Shown in pieces: positions 11,301 to 23,727 of a DNA stretch of 64,000 nt. The position numbers and the translations under genes were made by a program. The stretch covers positions 1,922,001-1,986,000 of the forward strand of contig WJXW01000005.1 of NCBI GenBank assembly GCA_015832175.1, written 5' to 3'. The stretch is from Paraphaeosphaeria minitans (Eukaryota; Ascomycota; Dothideomycetes; Pleosporales; Didymosphaeriaceae). Each line of letters starts with the position of its first letter. Positions within the stretch are counted from its first letter, which is position 1. Under the pieces are notes generated by a model that ran no database searches, was not told the DNA's origin, and saw only the letters and a program-made list of their open reading frames with translations.

Positions 11301-14134
11301 CTCTTAGATCTATTATTGTAAATATCTTGGCTTAAGATAGTTGATCTTGTAACTCTGTAATATTTAGTAGTAGATATTAGTTCTTTATTATTATGTTATT
11401 AAGTTGTTAGTAGTTAACGTATAGTCTGTCTAATCCATCCTTTTTCTTAACAAACATAAAAGGGCTTACTGCTAGTAACTTTAATAGTTATATATATCCT
11501 TTTTTAAGGTTTGTTTTAATAAAATTACGTTTTTTAAGGAGTTCTTCTCCTATCTTACTATATAGTAGTCTAAAGGGTGGCATCTTCCCTTCTTCTAGGT
11601 CTATTATAAGATCCTAGGGTTAATATTCTAGTAGGTTTACTTTTCCTTCCTTCTCTGTAAATATGTGTGTCTATTTCCTATACTCTCTTAGTAAGGTAAG
11701 GGGTGTGCTATTGTCCTCCTTCTTACACTTCTTAACCTAGTAGTTCCTGCTAGCGTCTACTAAGGTGTATTTCTGTTTTTTAACTATCTGTCGCGGTATT
11801 ATGTTATTAATAACTCCCTTATCTATTATTATTTTTAGTTAATACGTAGGCTTTACTTATAATATATAATTATAGTATTTAAATAATATTTTCTTCGTAC
11901 CCTAGTTAATCTGCAGGTTGTGTATTATTAACTAAGGTAATTCTAAGACTAACTTATGCTTAGATTCTAGTAAGACATCTAAGGTAAGTTCCTCTCTATG
12001 TCCTTGGACTGTTATTATAGTAGTAACCTCCTAGTATATCTAAGGTGTCTTAGGCATTAGAGATCTATTCGCAATATAGATAATGTAGGGTACTTCTTTC
12101 TTTAACATTATAAGTCCTGCTTATTTTACTATCTAATAAGATATAAAGTTCCTTTTTACTCCTAAGTCTATAAGAGCTTAAGTCTATATTCTTTTAAGCT
12201 ATACTAGTAGCTTAATTAATACTGTGCTTACTATAGTATTTAATTTAATAAAGGCGTTTTCTTGTCTAAGTTTAGGCCTAAAAAAGACATCTATTTATGT
12301 AGGTTATAGTTAAGTTCTAGTGCCTAGTATACGTTTCTAAGCATCCGCTTCTATTATTATTCTTAAGTATATGGCTTATGTAGATTATCTTCTTCTTCTT
12401 GTAAAGATATTCTACTGTTTTTCCTCCCGCGGTCTTTACTATTCCTATGTACTAGTTAAATTAGTAGTTCTGTTATTACTTCTTACGTAGGGTAGTTTGC
12501 AAAGCCGTCTAAACGTTTGGCTATATAGTGGTATTTACAGTCTTGGTTTAGACATATGTACTAGCATAGTTATATGCAATTTCTATTAATAAGTATATTA
12601 TAGTATTTATTGCCCTTTAGCGTAAAGTAAAGAAAGTATTTTACTTATTATTTATCCTAGAGGTGTTTATTGTAAGCTGCGATAGGGCAGTCTATCTATA
12701 TCTATCTATAGCGTAGTTTCCTTCTAAGTTATTTCTTATTCTCCTCTTTTTCTACCTTATATTGTGCGTATATTAGTTCTTCGCAATGCGTCCATATACA
12801 GAATTAGTATGTAGGATTTTAGTAGTCTAAGTAGTACTTTAGTACATAGTCTAATTCCTTATTTTTGTAGGGTCGCATCCCTTTTAGTGCCTAGTAGGGT
12901 TCTATATAGTCCTAAACATTTAGTTTATACTTAGGTGACATAGGGTTGTCTTCTTCCTGCCTACTTTATAGGTGAGGAGTAGGAGATCTTAGTATCTCTT
13001 CTACGTCTTCTACGTTGTGGTATATATTAGAGTTGTTTTCTAGATCTTTATATAATTATAAGTTAGGTGAATCTAATCACTTACTTTGTTCTAGTGTGAT
13101 ACGTTAGTAACTAAATAGCGTTATAATAACTTCCTATTCCTTATTAGGTTCTTAGTCCTTAATAGTTAGTATATTTAACTTAGTTTAATAGACTTTGTTT
13201 TTTAATCTACAGTTCCTAGCTATGTAGCCTAGTTTGCTATATATAAAGCATTTACGGGTCTTAGTTATTAGTTATTAACTTCTATTAGAGACGCGTTTGT
13301 TAGGCTGCTTAGGGCCTATCCTTCCTCTTTTTCCTTTGCCTATATAGTTAAACTAGATATCTTCTATTAGTTTGTATCTCTAGTAGTTCCTTGGCTGTTA
13401 CTTTTAGACAATTCTAATAAGGTGCTTATAAACCACTTTTGCTAGTTGTCTAAAGCTTATCGCCCTAGGGTTTTAGTAGAGCTCTTATTGTAATAAAAAC
13501 TACTCTCTATTAATCCTAATAGTTTTTTTGTATAGTTCTTTAAGGTTAGTAATTTGTGCACTACTACGTAAGAGTTCTTTATATAGTTTCTATTTAAGTC
13601 CTTATTTGTACATATTCTAAAGAGATTTATTATCCTAGTTAAGTTACACAGCGTATCTGTGAAACTTAGCTGTATACTTAGCTACTAATTATTTCTAAAT
13701 TATAGTCTAAATCTTTACTTTTATAATAGAGTTCTTGTTAGCAATCCTAAAGAGTTGTTTAAGGCATTTCTTAAAGTTATTATAATTCTTAATAATATTA
13801 ACTGTATTAGTATAGTTATCTGCGTAGTTATTGTTGTTATTGTTGTAGTCTATTCCTAGGTACTTTTTAAGGTAGGGATAGATCTATAATCCTATATCTC
13901 CTTACATGTATATTACTGCGAAGATAACCTTCTTTTTGTTTTTAAGGGGTTTGTCTAAGTTAAAGAAGTAGAGGTCTAACTAAAGAATCTAGACGTTAGT
14001 TTAAAATTGTTTGCTAAAGTAGAGATTAGGTTTATACGCCTTACTACTATTCTTTATAGGAGTAATCTTAGCGGCACCTAAAGCTATAGAAGAGGTAGGA
14101 GTTTATAAAGTACTTATATTAAGAGTGTTTAAGA
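8390..14134 (-). pseudogene. E3 Gypsy gag-pol, RIP-degraded
   Basis: Minus-strand remnants: gag from about 14130, with a CCHC zinc knuckle at about 13200-13260 in which two positions read Tyr (RIP-changed Cys and His). The reverse transcriptase is around 11250-11620, with recognisable stretches F-V-K-K-K-D-G and T-I-I-D-L-R-D-G-Y. RNase H lies at about 10400-10600. The integrase runs to about 9500, where the H-P-Q-T-D-G-Q-T-E-R type motif is near 9650 with Q-M-D-R-stop in its centre. Numerous stops make it non-functional. E6 carries a close copy. Confidence 0.85.
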
Positions 14135-14545
14135 TGTTAAATCTAAGAGGGTAGCTAGTCCTAAAGGGTTAAGGTTAGTTCTTAGGTAGGAGTACTTACA
14201 GAAGGTAGAAGGTCTTATTAATATAATAGTATCTTGCGAAGTGTAATAAGTTAACAATTTAGTCTACTAGAATCTAAATAATAGATTAATAAATAGATTA
14301 AACATAAGTATAGAGAGCCTATTCTTGCGTTCCTATATACTAAGGCTGCTCCGCTACTTAGTACCACTAAGTAACTAAGCACTTCACGTGACCAGCTCTA
14401 CTACTTAGTGCTGCTAAGTAACTAAACACATTACGTGACCTAATCTAAGTTACTTAGCGTCTCTTTGTTACGTTTATAACCCTGTCGTCGCTTTATCACA
14501 CCTTTATAAGCGCCCGAGTCCCACGTTGTTATCTGGTACGTAATA
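14135..14545 (-). repeat. E3 5' LTR
   Basis: 411 bp, the pair of 7979-8389. It retains more C/G than its partner in the U3 (for example GGTGTGATAAAG-type sequence on the minus strand). Its end is TAATA, a RIP-changed TAACA. Confidence 0.9.
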
Positions 14546-14550
14546 AGTAG

Positions 14551-15362
14551 GCGCTACTATACCTACTTTACCTACTCTTACACTACTATATATAGGGTTA
14601 TCCTATTACTTTAGCTAATTTTGCTAATTGTTTCTATAGCTAGCTATATATTTAGACTCTAGCTATAGATTTTATCTACTATTAACTATTAGAGGGTGCT
14701 AATATAAGCTTTTATTTTAAAATTTATTCTAGGTTTAGCTAATACTTTTCGCAGGAGAGGCTAATTACTAAGCTATATAAAAAGGTTAAAGTAGCCTTAT
14801 AAGCTCTTCCTTCTACTAGTAATTAGAAAGAGTAAGCTTAGTACATAGCTACTATCCTACTCTCTCCCTCTTAGCTAATCCTTAGTAGAGAATAAGGTAA
14901 TTACTCTCTTACTCTACCTATTAAGAAGCAGTGTAGTCGTAGCTAATACCTTAAATAAAATAGCTAGATAAGCGGCCTATTAGCTCTAAAGTAGGGTAGA
15001 GGCTAGGTAAGTGCTTCTCCTCCTACTAATTAAAGGAGGGGAGGCTAGGGTAAGCTATTACCTACTGCTAATTAAAGAAGAGGTAGAGGAGGTAGATAGG
15101 GTAAGGAATTACCTACTATAGAGAGGAGGAGAGGAGGAGGATAGAGAGAATCTCCTACTACTAATTATAAGGGAGATTCTCGCACCCCTATAATTAAGTA
15201 GAGGAGGAAGAGAGTCTATATACTTATAGATAAGCTCTTTAATCTCTTCTTTCTCTAATTTTTATTTTCCTTCTAATCTTTTCTTTCTTTTCTTTTTCTT
15301 TTCTTGTTTCCTAGCTCTAAATTAATAATTCTAGGTAGTTAATAGATTATTTCTCTACTTAC
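14551..15362 (-). other. E2 3' non-coding region, proximal part
   Basis: This follows the E2 pol stop and contains alternating purine-rich and pyrimidine-rich blocks with degenerate short repeats (CTACTAATTAAAGGAG-like units at about 15000-15200). It is the reverse complement of about 20785-21600 in E1. No coding remnant is recognised. Confidence 0.8.
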
Positions 15363-18300
15363 CTACTCTTATTCTGTAATTATTATGCTTGCATTTTGTA
15401 GATTTAATAGCCTTTTGAATCTATTAAACTACTAATAAGTAAGAGCCTTTATAAGGCTATTTACTAGCATTTTGCTAGTTAGAAGATATTTCACTTAAAA
15501 CAATCCTTTTACATACTCTTACTATAACTATATATTCTAAATATCTACATAGCGCAGTTAAGTAGTAATTTTTTTGTTCTTTCTAATTACTAAACAAATA
15601 GTTTAAAGATTGTCGCAATAGACCTTCTATAAAAGTCCTAGATCTAGAGTAAGCTTAGTAAAGAATCTCTTAATTGCTATAGCTTCTTTACTTATATATT
15701 TAAGCGCTAGAAGCTCTGCTTCTATTATTAAAGTAGTAATTGTGTTCTATTAAGCTGCTTTCTATAGGATAGCTCCTCTAAACAATAGGATAATATATCT
15801 ATAAGAAGATCGCTGTAATATTAGATTATTAGTAAAAGAGGCATCTCTACATATTAGCAGATTAGGTCTATTATAGCCACTAAAGACTATAGCCTACTAT
15901 CTAGTTTAATAGAGGTAAAGGATTACACAATTAATAGCAGTAAAGTGTTCTTTGCTTAGATTTATTAGAAAGTGTAATAGCTTTAACACTGCAAAGGCTA
16001 TATCTAGGCGTAGCATAATTACTATATAGAGAGCTAATCCCACCTCTTCTTAAAAGAGCTTTATTTATTAAGGAGTAGCTTCTCCTATGCTTAGAACAAA
16101 ATCTTCTGCTAATAGAGGTGTAGGAGGGAAGCTCCTAGAGTTTAAAAGGTTAAACTTTTTTATAATCTTATTAATGTAGGTATTATAGACTAGAGAAATC
16201 AATCTTGCTTCTCTGTCCCTAATTACTCGAACACCTAGGAACTACTCTACTAGTCCTTTTAATTTAATCTTATATTTATTCGCGATCTTCTTCTAAAAAT
16301 CTAGGACTTCTTTCTCTTTACTCTTATAATAGAGAAGAAGAATGTCGTTAACATAAAATAGAATAATAATACTTTAATTACTATTAAAGAAAGGGTATAG
16401 CTCTTCTAGCGAAGCTAAGAGTCTATAAGATTAAAGTAATCCTGTAAATTCCTTATACTAAAGAAGTAGTGAATTTCTTAAGCTATATAAAGCTTAATTT
16501 AATCTTACACACTTTCCTGGCTTTTTAAAACTATTAGGTAATTTACAAGTTACTAGATTAGCGGCTATAATAAGAGTATTTAGAAACGCTCCTACTACAT
16601 TAAATTATAAGATTTCTAGATTAAATTCTACTACTAGAGCTACAGCTAATTAAAAAGATCTTACTACTAGAGTAGTAGTATAGGTAGAGTAGAGAGTATT
16701 CTTTTTCTAAAGATCTCCTCTTATAATAATTTAAGCTTTACACTTTTTAAAGTATCTATTTTAATTAAACTTATAGGTAAAGACCTACTTTAAAGGGAGT
16801 AGTTGCTCTAACACCTTTAATTATTTAATCTCTATCTAGGTACCTTTATCTTACAACGTTAAGATTTCCTTATAAGTAGTAAGGAGAAATAGCTTCCTAT
16901 ATAGATAATTATAAAGGTGTTTTTATAGGGTTAGCTCTAGTGTAAGCTTGTCTCTATAAGTCTAAGCTGTATAAAACGCTCTAGGCGCCTTTCTAAGTAT
17001 AGAAGTAAATACTATTATATTTAGTGTAATATATTCTTCTTGCTTAGACTAGGCCTCTACTACTCCTAGTATAAACGTGTGCTTTAATATTACATTAAGA
17101 TTACTTTAAAGATAATTAGTAATTAGTGTATAAGCACCTAGCTTCTACCTACCCTCTAGCTAATTATTCTAATTATTTTGCTTCCTTAATCTTTGTAATA
17201 GTAGATAGCGATTTATTAGTTAGTTAATTTCTAGTGCTTTACCACAATTTTGCCTACTTATTCTACTTGCCTTTAGATAGATCTGCCTTTACCTTTAGCG
17301 TGTTAGTAGGTTATCTGCTTTGTCTAGCGTAATTAAGTTATCTACGCTAGGTTAATTAGTAACTTAATTAGTTTCTACTAATAAATAGGGTATTAAATCC
17401 CTAGATTCTAGCGGGCTAGCTCTCCTAGTAGTGTTCTAGTGACTACTAGATATCTCTTAATCGCTTAACAGATCACCCTTAAGATTACCTGGCTCTAGTG
17501 TCTAATTAGGGGTTATAAGTTCTATACTTCCTTTCCTACTTAAGCGAATTCTTAGCTGCTAGCTAGCTAAGCCTACAGCTCGCTTAGTAGTAGGTACCTT
17601 AGATTCCTAATTGCTTAGTTAGCCTGCTTCGCTTTTAATTACCTAAGGGTTACTTATAGGTCTAGTAGTAGTTCTTGTATACTTATTTATTTTAGGAAGA
17701 ATATTAAGCGCGTTTTTATACGCTTCTTCTAGATTGTTTAGCTCTCCTTCTTAGAGGCTTTCTACTATTTTTAACACTTCTATTTTTAGAATAGATTATT
17801 CCTCTAATCCTTTATAGAATAAGAACTTATTAAACCTTACGTTTAGTGTAGTAATTACCTAATTAAGCTAGAAAATCTATATTTAGTAGATATTAGAAGC
17901 TTTGTAGCTTACTAGGTATCTAATATAGCCTCTAGAATTTACTTTAAATCCTCTTCTATCTCGCCTAGCTGTACGCTTCTAATCTAAAGGGTAAGCTTAG
18001 TAGCTATAGGCGTAGACAGCACTCTAGTTTAGACAAAGATTAGCTGTCCTATATTGTGTTTTTGCTAGTTTAAAATAATAAAAATATTGTCTAAACTAAG
18101 CATCTAATGTTTTATTAGGTAATTAATAGCCTAATACTAGGCTAGGAATTATTCTTTAGAGCTAGTATGCCGCTTATATAATCTTAGGCTAGAGATTTAA
18201 TAGTAGATTTACACTTATTTACATTTTAATTACTTTTATTATAAGCTCCTAGCCTACTCTTTCTGCAGCGCCATTAGGCTTATGCGTATAGGGTAGTAGT

Positions 18301-20572
18301 CTACTAATTATTATCCCTTTCTAATTAGCCTAAAATTCGTACTAGGATTTCCCTCTCTATAGAAGTGTTGCTATATTATTATCCTAGTAGATTTTTGTGA
18401 TTTAAAGCTTATATTTTATATTAACAAGAGCTAAGAAATCCTGCCACACTCTTATTATCTTAGAAAGCGTCTTTGTTCTAAGATTAAAAACGTAAGGTTT
18501 CTTGCTAAAATCTTCTTTAATTAGTAAAACCTAGTTTTCTCTATTTTAAGCAGTGGGCATATTAAATAGATCTTAGAATAATAAGTGAAATAGCCTAGGT
18601 AATTGTTCTCTAAGTCTCTTAGAGATTACCTAGGTTACGTGTATAGTAGTATAGTGCTCATAATCTTTTCTTAATATTCTAGTAATCTTTACACCTTAGG
18701 CTGCAGTTACTAGAGCTTATAGGGCTTTACTTCCTATATACTCTGCTTAAAGGTGCTAGAGGTCCTTAGAATCTAATCTCTTAATATTAACCTAGGATAA
18801 TCCTTTAGTGGTTACACTTATTATAATTAGACAAGAGCAGATTAGCTTATATTATAGAAAAGTAAAGTTATGCTTGTATTTTAGATCTACTAAGACAACA
18901 CTTTGTTCTAGGCTTCTAATCCTAAAAGTGTAATCTAAACTAAGATACTAAATCTTTACTTTCTTTAAAAGAACTTCTAATAAAATATTTATATAAAAGC
19001 CTTCTACTACTCTCACTCCTTAGAGCAGTAGATCTTCTATAAATCTTCTATTTTTCCTATGTAAAGCGTTCTTAATTAGTCTATTACTAATTCCTAAGAT
19101 TAGAAGGCTTTGTGTACCTACCTCTACACTCTTGTTTAATAATTAAAATGTCCTAGGAATAAGTCTTTCGTGATTATTAACTAGGTAAACTGCTGTAGCA
19201 CTATCTAGTATTATACATTCTAACAGAGGATAAGCGTTAGAATGTAGAGTAGAGTAGACACCTAATGCTCTATTATCTATAGGCAGATTAAATAGGTTTA
19301 GTAGAGTAGTAGTAATACTACTAGAATACTTAATAGTTTTAGTAGAGGATTATTTCTTATTTTATCCTGCCTTTGTAATCGCATTACAAAAGTTTAACTA
19401 CTTAGGCTACTTAAGTTAATTAAGAATCTCTAATTTTTCTTTATTAGTAAGATTAAATAACAATATTCTATTCTAGGGTAATCTAGCTATCGCGGTTTAA
19501 AGTCTTCGGCACTCTATTAGTTTCCACCTATAAGTATAGGGCTTACAGGGACAGTTTAGTTGTTTCTTTGTCTAATTAGATAAACTAGAACTATTAGAGT
19601 TAGTAGATTATCTTAATAATCCATTAAAAGTAGCGAATACCCCACTTATTTTATTAGAACTAGATTAGATTAAATACTCCTAGATAAGCGCTAAAAATAC
19701 CTTCCCTAAATTGTCTAGCGTGATCTAATTCCGTCCTAGCGTCTTATCCTAGATTAGCTGTTAGTTTATTAATTAGGCCTAATCTAGTGCTATACGCGTG
19801 GCGATTGTATCTAGGAAATCTTAGGTAGTAAGTAGTCTACTAATTTCGCTAATTAAGTAGGTCTTTACTTTTTAATAGAGGAGCTGCCACTCTTTAAACT
19901 AGGTCTTAGGACTTTATCTTGCCTACTTAGCCTTCTTAAGATAAGTGTAGTATAAAGCTTAAACATTATTCTATATAGCTTTTTTATTTAGTGCGAGATC
20001 TTCTTTTAAGAGTTAAATTAGGGACTAAAGTATAGTTTGGCGTGTATTAACTAGAGTGATTATAGTAGGAGTAAGTAGATTAGGCGATACTGTAGCGTTT
20101 ACCTAAGTCTAGAGATTCTGTATCTTAGTATAGTCTACTTACTAGTCTAAAACTACTGCTCTGTATTCTGCTATTTGTAAAGGAAAGCTCTCCTTATCTA
20201 TTTTATACTTAGTAAGCTTTGCTTTATATAATTAAATACTCGCTATAGAGGCTATATTTGTAATTAGTGATAGTTTCTGTAAGAGTAAAGGTCGTTCTAG
20301 CTTTGCGTAATTAATTACTAGAGCGTTAATCACCTCTAGGTTAATTTAGTTCTAGATTCCTTTTAAGTTTACTTAGAATTAAAGCTAGACAAACTAGTAG
20401 GGCTAGCTAGTGTAATTAATAAGCTGTACTTCTACCATTTTAACAATTTTTATAATTAGGAATAGAGGGGTTATATCGTAGAGAGGTTCTAAATAGAGTG
20501 TTGTATAATAATTTAAGTGTTACTAAGTAGGCAGAGAGAATTATCCTACGTTCTAAGCGCTAGGCTTATAAC
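15363..20572 (-). pseudogene. E2 Copia gag-pol, RIP-degraded
   Basis: This is the minus-strand counterpart of E1 pol: gag nearest 20570, then integrase (about 18800-18000), reverse transcriptase (about 16900-16300) and RNase H down to about 15400. The original stop codon lies at 15363-15365 (TAG here). An earlier in-frame TAA (15369-15371) stands where E1 keeps CAA, which shows a RIP change. It has many other stops and is non-functional. Confidence 0.85.
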
Positions 20573-20767
20573 TGTTGTAGTAAAAAGGGCTTAAACTATT
20601 ATAGGATATTTAGGAGTAGAGTTGTAAAGAATACAAAGAGCTAATTATAAGAAAGGATGCCAAAAGGGCAGACTATATACAAAAGAAACGAGCCTCTTGG
20701 CAAGAATCCTGTGATATGAATTAGTGGATCCAGAAAGAATTACAGAAGTGAGTGTTTTACTTTAACA
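20573..20767 (-). repeat. E2 5' LTR
   Basis: 195 bp, the pair of 6952-7146, followed by the TTATA duplication at 20768-20772. Confidence 0.92.
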
Positions 20768-20772
20768 TTATA

Positions 20773-22437
20773 GAACAAGAGTAAGTAAGTAGAGAATTAA
20801 TCTATTAACTACTTAGAAATATTAATTTAGAGCTAAGAAACAAGAAAAGAAAAAGAAAAGAAAGAAAAGATTAGAAAGAGAATAGGAATTAGAAAAAGAG
20901 AAGATTAAAAAGCTTATCTATAAGTATATAGACCCTCTTCCTCCTCTACTTAATTATAGGGGTGCGAGAATCTCCTCTATAATTAGTAGTAGGAGATTCT
21001 CTCTATTCTCTTCCTCTCCTCCTCTCTGTAGTAGGTAATTCTTTACTCTATTTACCTCCTCTACCTCTCCTTTAATTAGTAGTAGGTAATAGCTTACTCT
21101 AGCCTCCCCTCTTTTAATTAGCAGGAGGAGAAGCACTTACCTAGCCTCTACCCTACGTTAGAGCTAATAGGCCGCTTATTTAGCTATTTTAATTAGGGTA
21201 TTAGCTGCGACTACGCTGCTCTTTAATAGGTAAAGTAAAAGGGTAATTACTCTATCCTCTACTAAGAATTAGCTAAGAGGGAGAGAGTAAAATAGTAGTT
21301 ACGTATTAAGCTTACTCCTCTTAACTACTAGTAAAAAGAGAATTTTATAAAACTACTTTAACCCTTTTATATAGCTTAGTAATTAGCCTCTCTTATAAAA
21401 AGTATTAGCTAAACTTAGAAAGAATCTTAGAATAAAAGCTTATATTAGCACCCTCTAATAGTTAATAGTAGATAAAATCTATAGCTAGAGTCTAAATATA
21501 CAGCTAGCTATAGAAATAATTAATAAAATTAGCTAAAGTAATAAAATAACCTTATATATAGTAGTGTAAAAGTAAGTAAAGTAGGTATAGTAGTGCCTAC
21601 CTAAGCTTAAAGCGTTATTATAGTAGTGTCTATTACTCTTTCTTACTAAAGCTCCCTTTAAGCAGCCTAAGTAGCTTATTTATCTAAGAGCACTAAGCAA
21701 TCGCTAGGGGCCTAGAGCTAGGGCAGGAGGAGCTAGTAGAGTAGGAGGAGTAGGAGGATCTTAGTAGGAGGATTAGAAGCTTTATTTAGTAGCTTTTACA
21801 GCCTTTACTACGCGTGCTTTAGCTAGGTTATTAGATATTTAAAAGAGTTAGTAAAGCTCTAAATAATAGAAAAAGCGTAAGGTAATAATTAAAAAAAGAG
21901 AACCTACTATAAAGTAGTAGGATTTAAAGGCTTAAACTAGTAGACTTAAATTAGATAGAAGGTTAAAGCGTTAAAAGTAAAGAATTAAAGAGAGAAAATT
22001 AAGCGCTAGCAAAGGGCTTATATACTCTACTACCTATCTAATTATTAAGCGCTAAATACGCTCCTTCTTTACTACTTATTTCTCTTACTACTACTCTTTC
22101 CTAATTAAAACGCGCCTATCTATTGTACTTACTAGCTAGTAAGAGCGGGGAAATTACCTTATAGTTAATAAGAAGTAAGCAAAAAAAGCAGCAGAATAAA
22201 AGCGTTTATACTTTAGGCCTTTATACCATGCTTATAAGCTCCTAACCTACTAGAAGAAGAGATTCTGGACACAATTCACGATAGGATTTGTAATTTAAAA
22301 GATAAACAGTAATTGTTTTGCTATTATAATAAATAGGAGGTAATAGAATCGCTGTTCTTAAGATTAGGAAGGATTTAGACAATTATAAATTACTTCTTAG
22401 GATAGGTGATCCGCTTTAAGCGATCACCTAGGGGGTG
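20773..22437 (+). other. E1 pol end and long 3' non-coding region
   Basis: The first 12 bases are the last pol codons including stop TAA (20782-20784). About 1.65 kb of non-coding sequence follows, up to polypurine tract AGGGGGTG at 22437. It is rich in T/C then A/G blocks (20820-21300). Short open frames here lack ATG starts or lie antisense and look like chance. Confidence 0.75.
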
Positions 22438-22632
22438 TATTAAAGTAAAACACTTACTTCTATAATTCTTTCTAGATCCACTAATTTATATTATGGGATT
22501 CTTGCTAAGAGGCTTATTTCTTTTATATATAGTCTGCCCTTTTAGTATCCTTTCCTATAATTAGCTCTTTGTATTCTTTATAACTCTGCTCCTAAATATC
22601 CTGTAATAGTTCAAGCCCTTTTTACCACAACA
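22438..22632 (+). repeat. E1 3' LTR
   Basis: 195 bp, starting TATTAAAG (RIP-changed TGTTAAAG) and ending CACAACA, followed by ATAAG (22633-22637). Confidence 0.92.
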
Positions 22633-22637
22633 ATAAG

Positions 22638-23415
22638 CTACAGACCCTTTATATAATAACGCTGTAACTATAACCTAAACTACTTTGCATAATTCTAACA
22701 ATGCAACCTACACTATCTATAGGTAATATATATATATATATATAGAGCACAGCTAGGGCCTATCCCTATATATATAAGGACAGAAACACTATACATAGAG
22801 CTACACTAGTAGTAATAGTCTAAAACCTAGACTACTTTTGCCTAACAAACTATATTATATAAAGAGGCTAGACACTCTTAGTTTCTTTAATAACTAGGAG
22901 ATTATACTTTTATCTAGCTAGACAATATTATTCTTAACTTTAAAGGAGAGCTAGAGGATAAAGACTATTATATAAAAGAGGAGGAAGATAAACAAGACTA
23001 ATAGAATAATAAAGAAGAAGTATAAAAGGCTACCTTATACCTTACTTCTACTGTATACTTTTATTATATAACTAGGAGCGATCCTTCTATACCTGCTTAC
23101 TAAGACCTAGCGCTAAGTATTATATTACTTAACACTCTATTTTCTATTTACGTATAGAACATATATCTAGAAAAAGCCTTATTACGTAATATAACTCTAC
23201 TACTGTGTAAAAGGGTGGAGTAAGAACTAAGTAAGTTAGCTATTACTATCTATTTATATAAAAGTAGGTGTAAATAGAACCTTTACTACATAGTAACACT
23301 ACACCTACTTCATAACCTATTCTAATAGGGGAAGGCTAACTGTATAAATAGAGAAGGATAGAAAAAGGAAAGTGTATAATAGATATAAGCTATTATATAA
23401 AAGAAAAGTTATTAG
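22638..23415 (+). pseudogene. B1 internal region, 3' part (deleted)
   Basis: Continues 772-1558 after E1. It matches B3 from about 54089 to 54365, then jumps to about 55215 and runs to the LTR, so about 850 bp including the zinc-knuckle region is missing. A (TA)n run lies at about 22726-22743. Only degraded gag-like sequence is present. Confidence 0.65.
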
Positions 23416-23727
23416 TGTCTATATAGTTTATTATACAAATAGCACTAAGTAAAATAGGGGCCTGCCTACCTATAAGGACCCGCACAAGGACCCACTACTT
23501 AGGTTAGCGCTAAGAGGCATAGACTTTATAAGGCCCTACCTACCTATAAGGACCTACACAAGGACCCCCTGCTTAGGTTAGCGCTAAGAGGCAGAGACTT
23601 TATAAGGTCCTTAGTGCCCCTTTGTACAATAGACTAGACGTAATTAATTAAACCTACTTCTTACCCTTTACACAATAGTATACTATTAACCCTTAAATAC
23701 TTAATTGCAGATTGAGCCAAACCAACA
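23416..23727 (+). repeat. B1 3' LTR with internal duplication
   Basis: 312 bp, TGTCTATA to ACCAACA. It is a 238-bp B LTR enlarged by the same roughly 75-bp core duplication seen at 505-771. The next five bases, ATACT, are the probable right target copy. The surrounding sequence is B2. Confidence 0.8.

Larger units (their letters stand above)
7979..14545 (-). mobile_element. Gypsy element E3, complete, inserted in E2
   Basis: A 6.57-kb Ty3/Gypsy element. Its LTRs are both 411 bp (7979-8389 and 14135-14545) with the target duplication AGTAG (7974-7978 and 14546-14550). On the minus strand the order is LTR, gag with zinc knuckle, protease/RT/RNase H, integrase, polypurine tract (near 8390-8405), LTR. 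Stops are frequent from RIP. It is the innermost and so youngest insertion in the left nest. Confidence 0.92.
6952..20767 (-). mobile_element. Copia element E2, complete, inserted in E1
   Basis: Same family as E1 in the opposite orientation. It is bounded by 195-bp LTRs (3' LTR 6952-7146, 5' LTR 20573-20767) and the target duplication TTATA (6947-6951 and 20768-20772). Removing it restores the E1 pol end, which then matches E4. Without nested E3 it is about 7.24 kb. Because E1 and E2 oppose each other, the locus forms very long inverted arms. Confidence 0.92.
1559..22632 (+). mobile_element. Copia element E1, complete but interrupted
   Basis: A Ty1/Copia element bounded by 195-bp direct LTRs (1559-1753 and 22438-22632) and by a perfect 5-bp target duplication, ATAAG (1554-1558 and 22633-22637). 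Without the nested E2 (6952-20767) and its TSD, it is about 7.25 kb. The order is LTR, degraded gag-pol, a long 3' non-coding region of about 1.65 kb, polypurine tract AGGGGGTG, LTR. Stops are everywhere, so it is dead. It interrupts the gag-only element B1. Confidence 0.9.

Noticed and set aside
20954..21136. A 60-codon minus-strand frame in the purine-rich block of E1.
   Set aside because: Low-complexity Leu/Glu-rich translation of a purine/pyrimidine tract. It is antisense to the element and has no homologous open frame in E5.
14551..21605. An apparent DNA transposon with about 830-bp terminal inverted repeats (14551-15362 and 20785-21600).
   Set aside because: The inverted arms are the 3' regions of two opposed Copia elements, E2 inside E1. 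LTRs and TSDs explain them fully.
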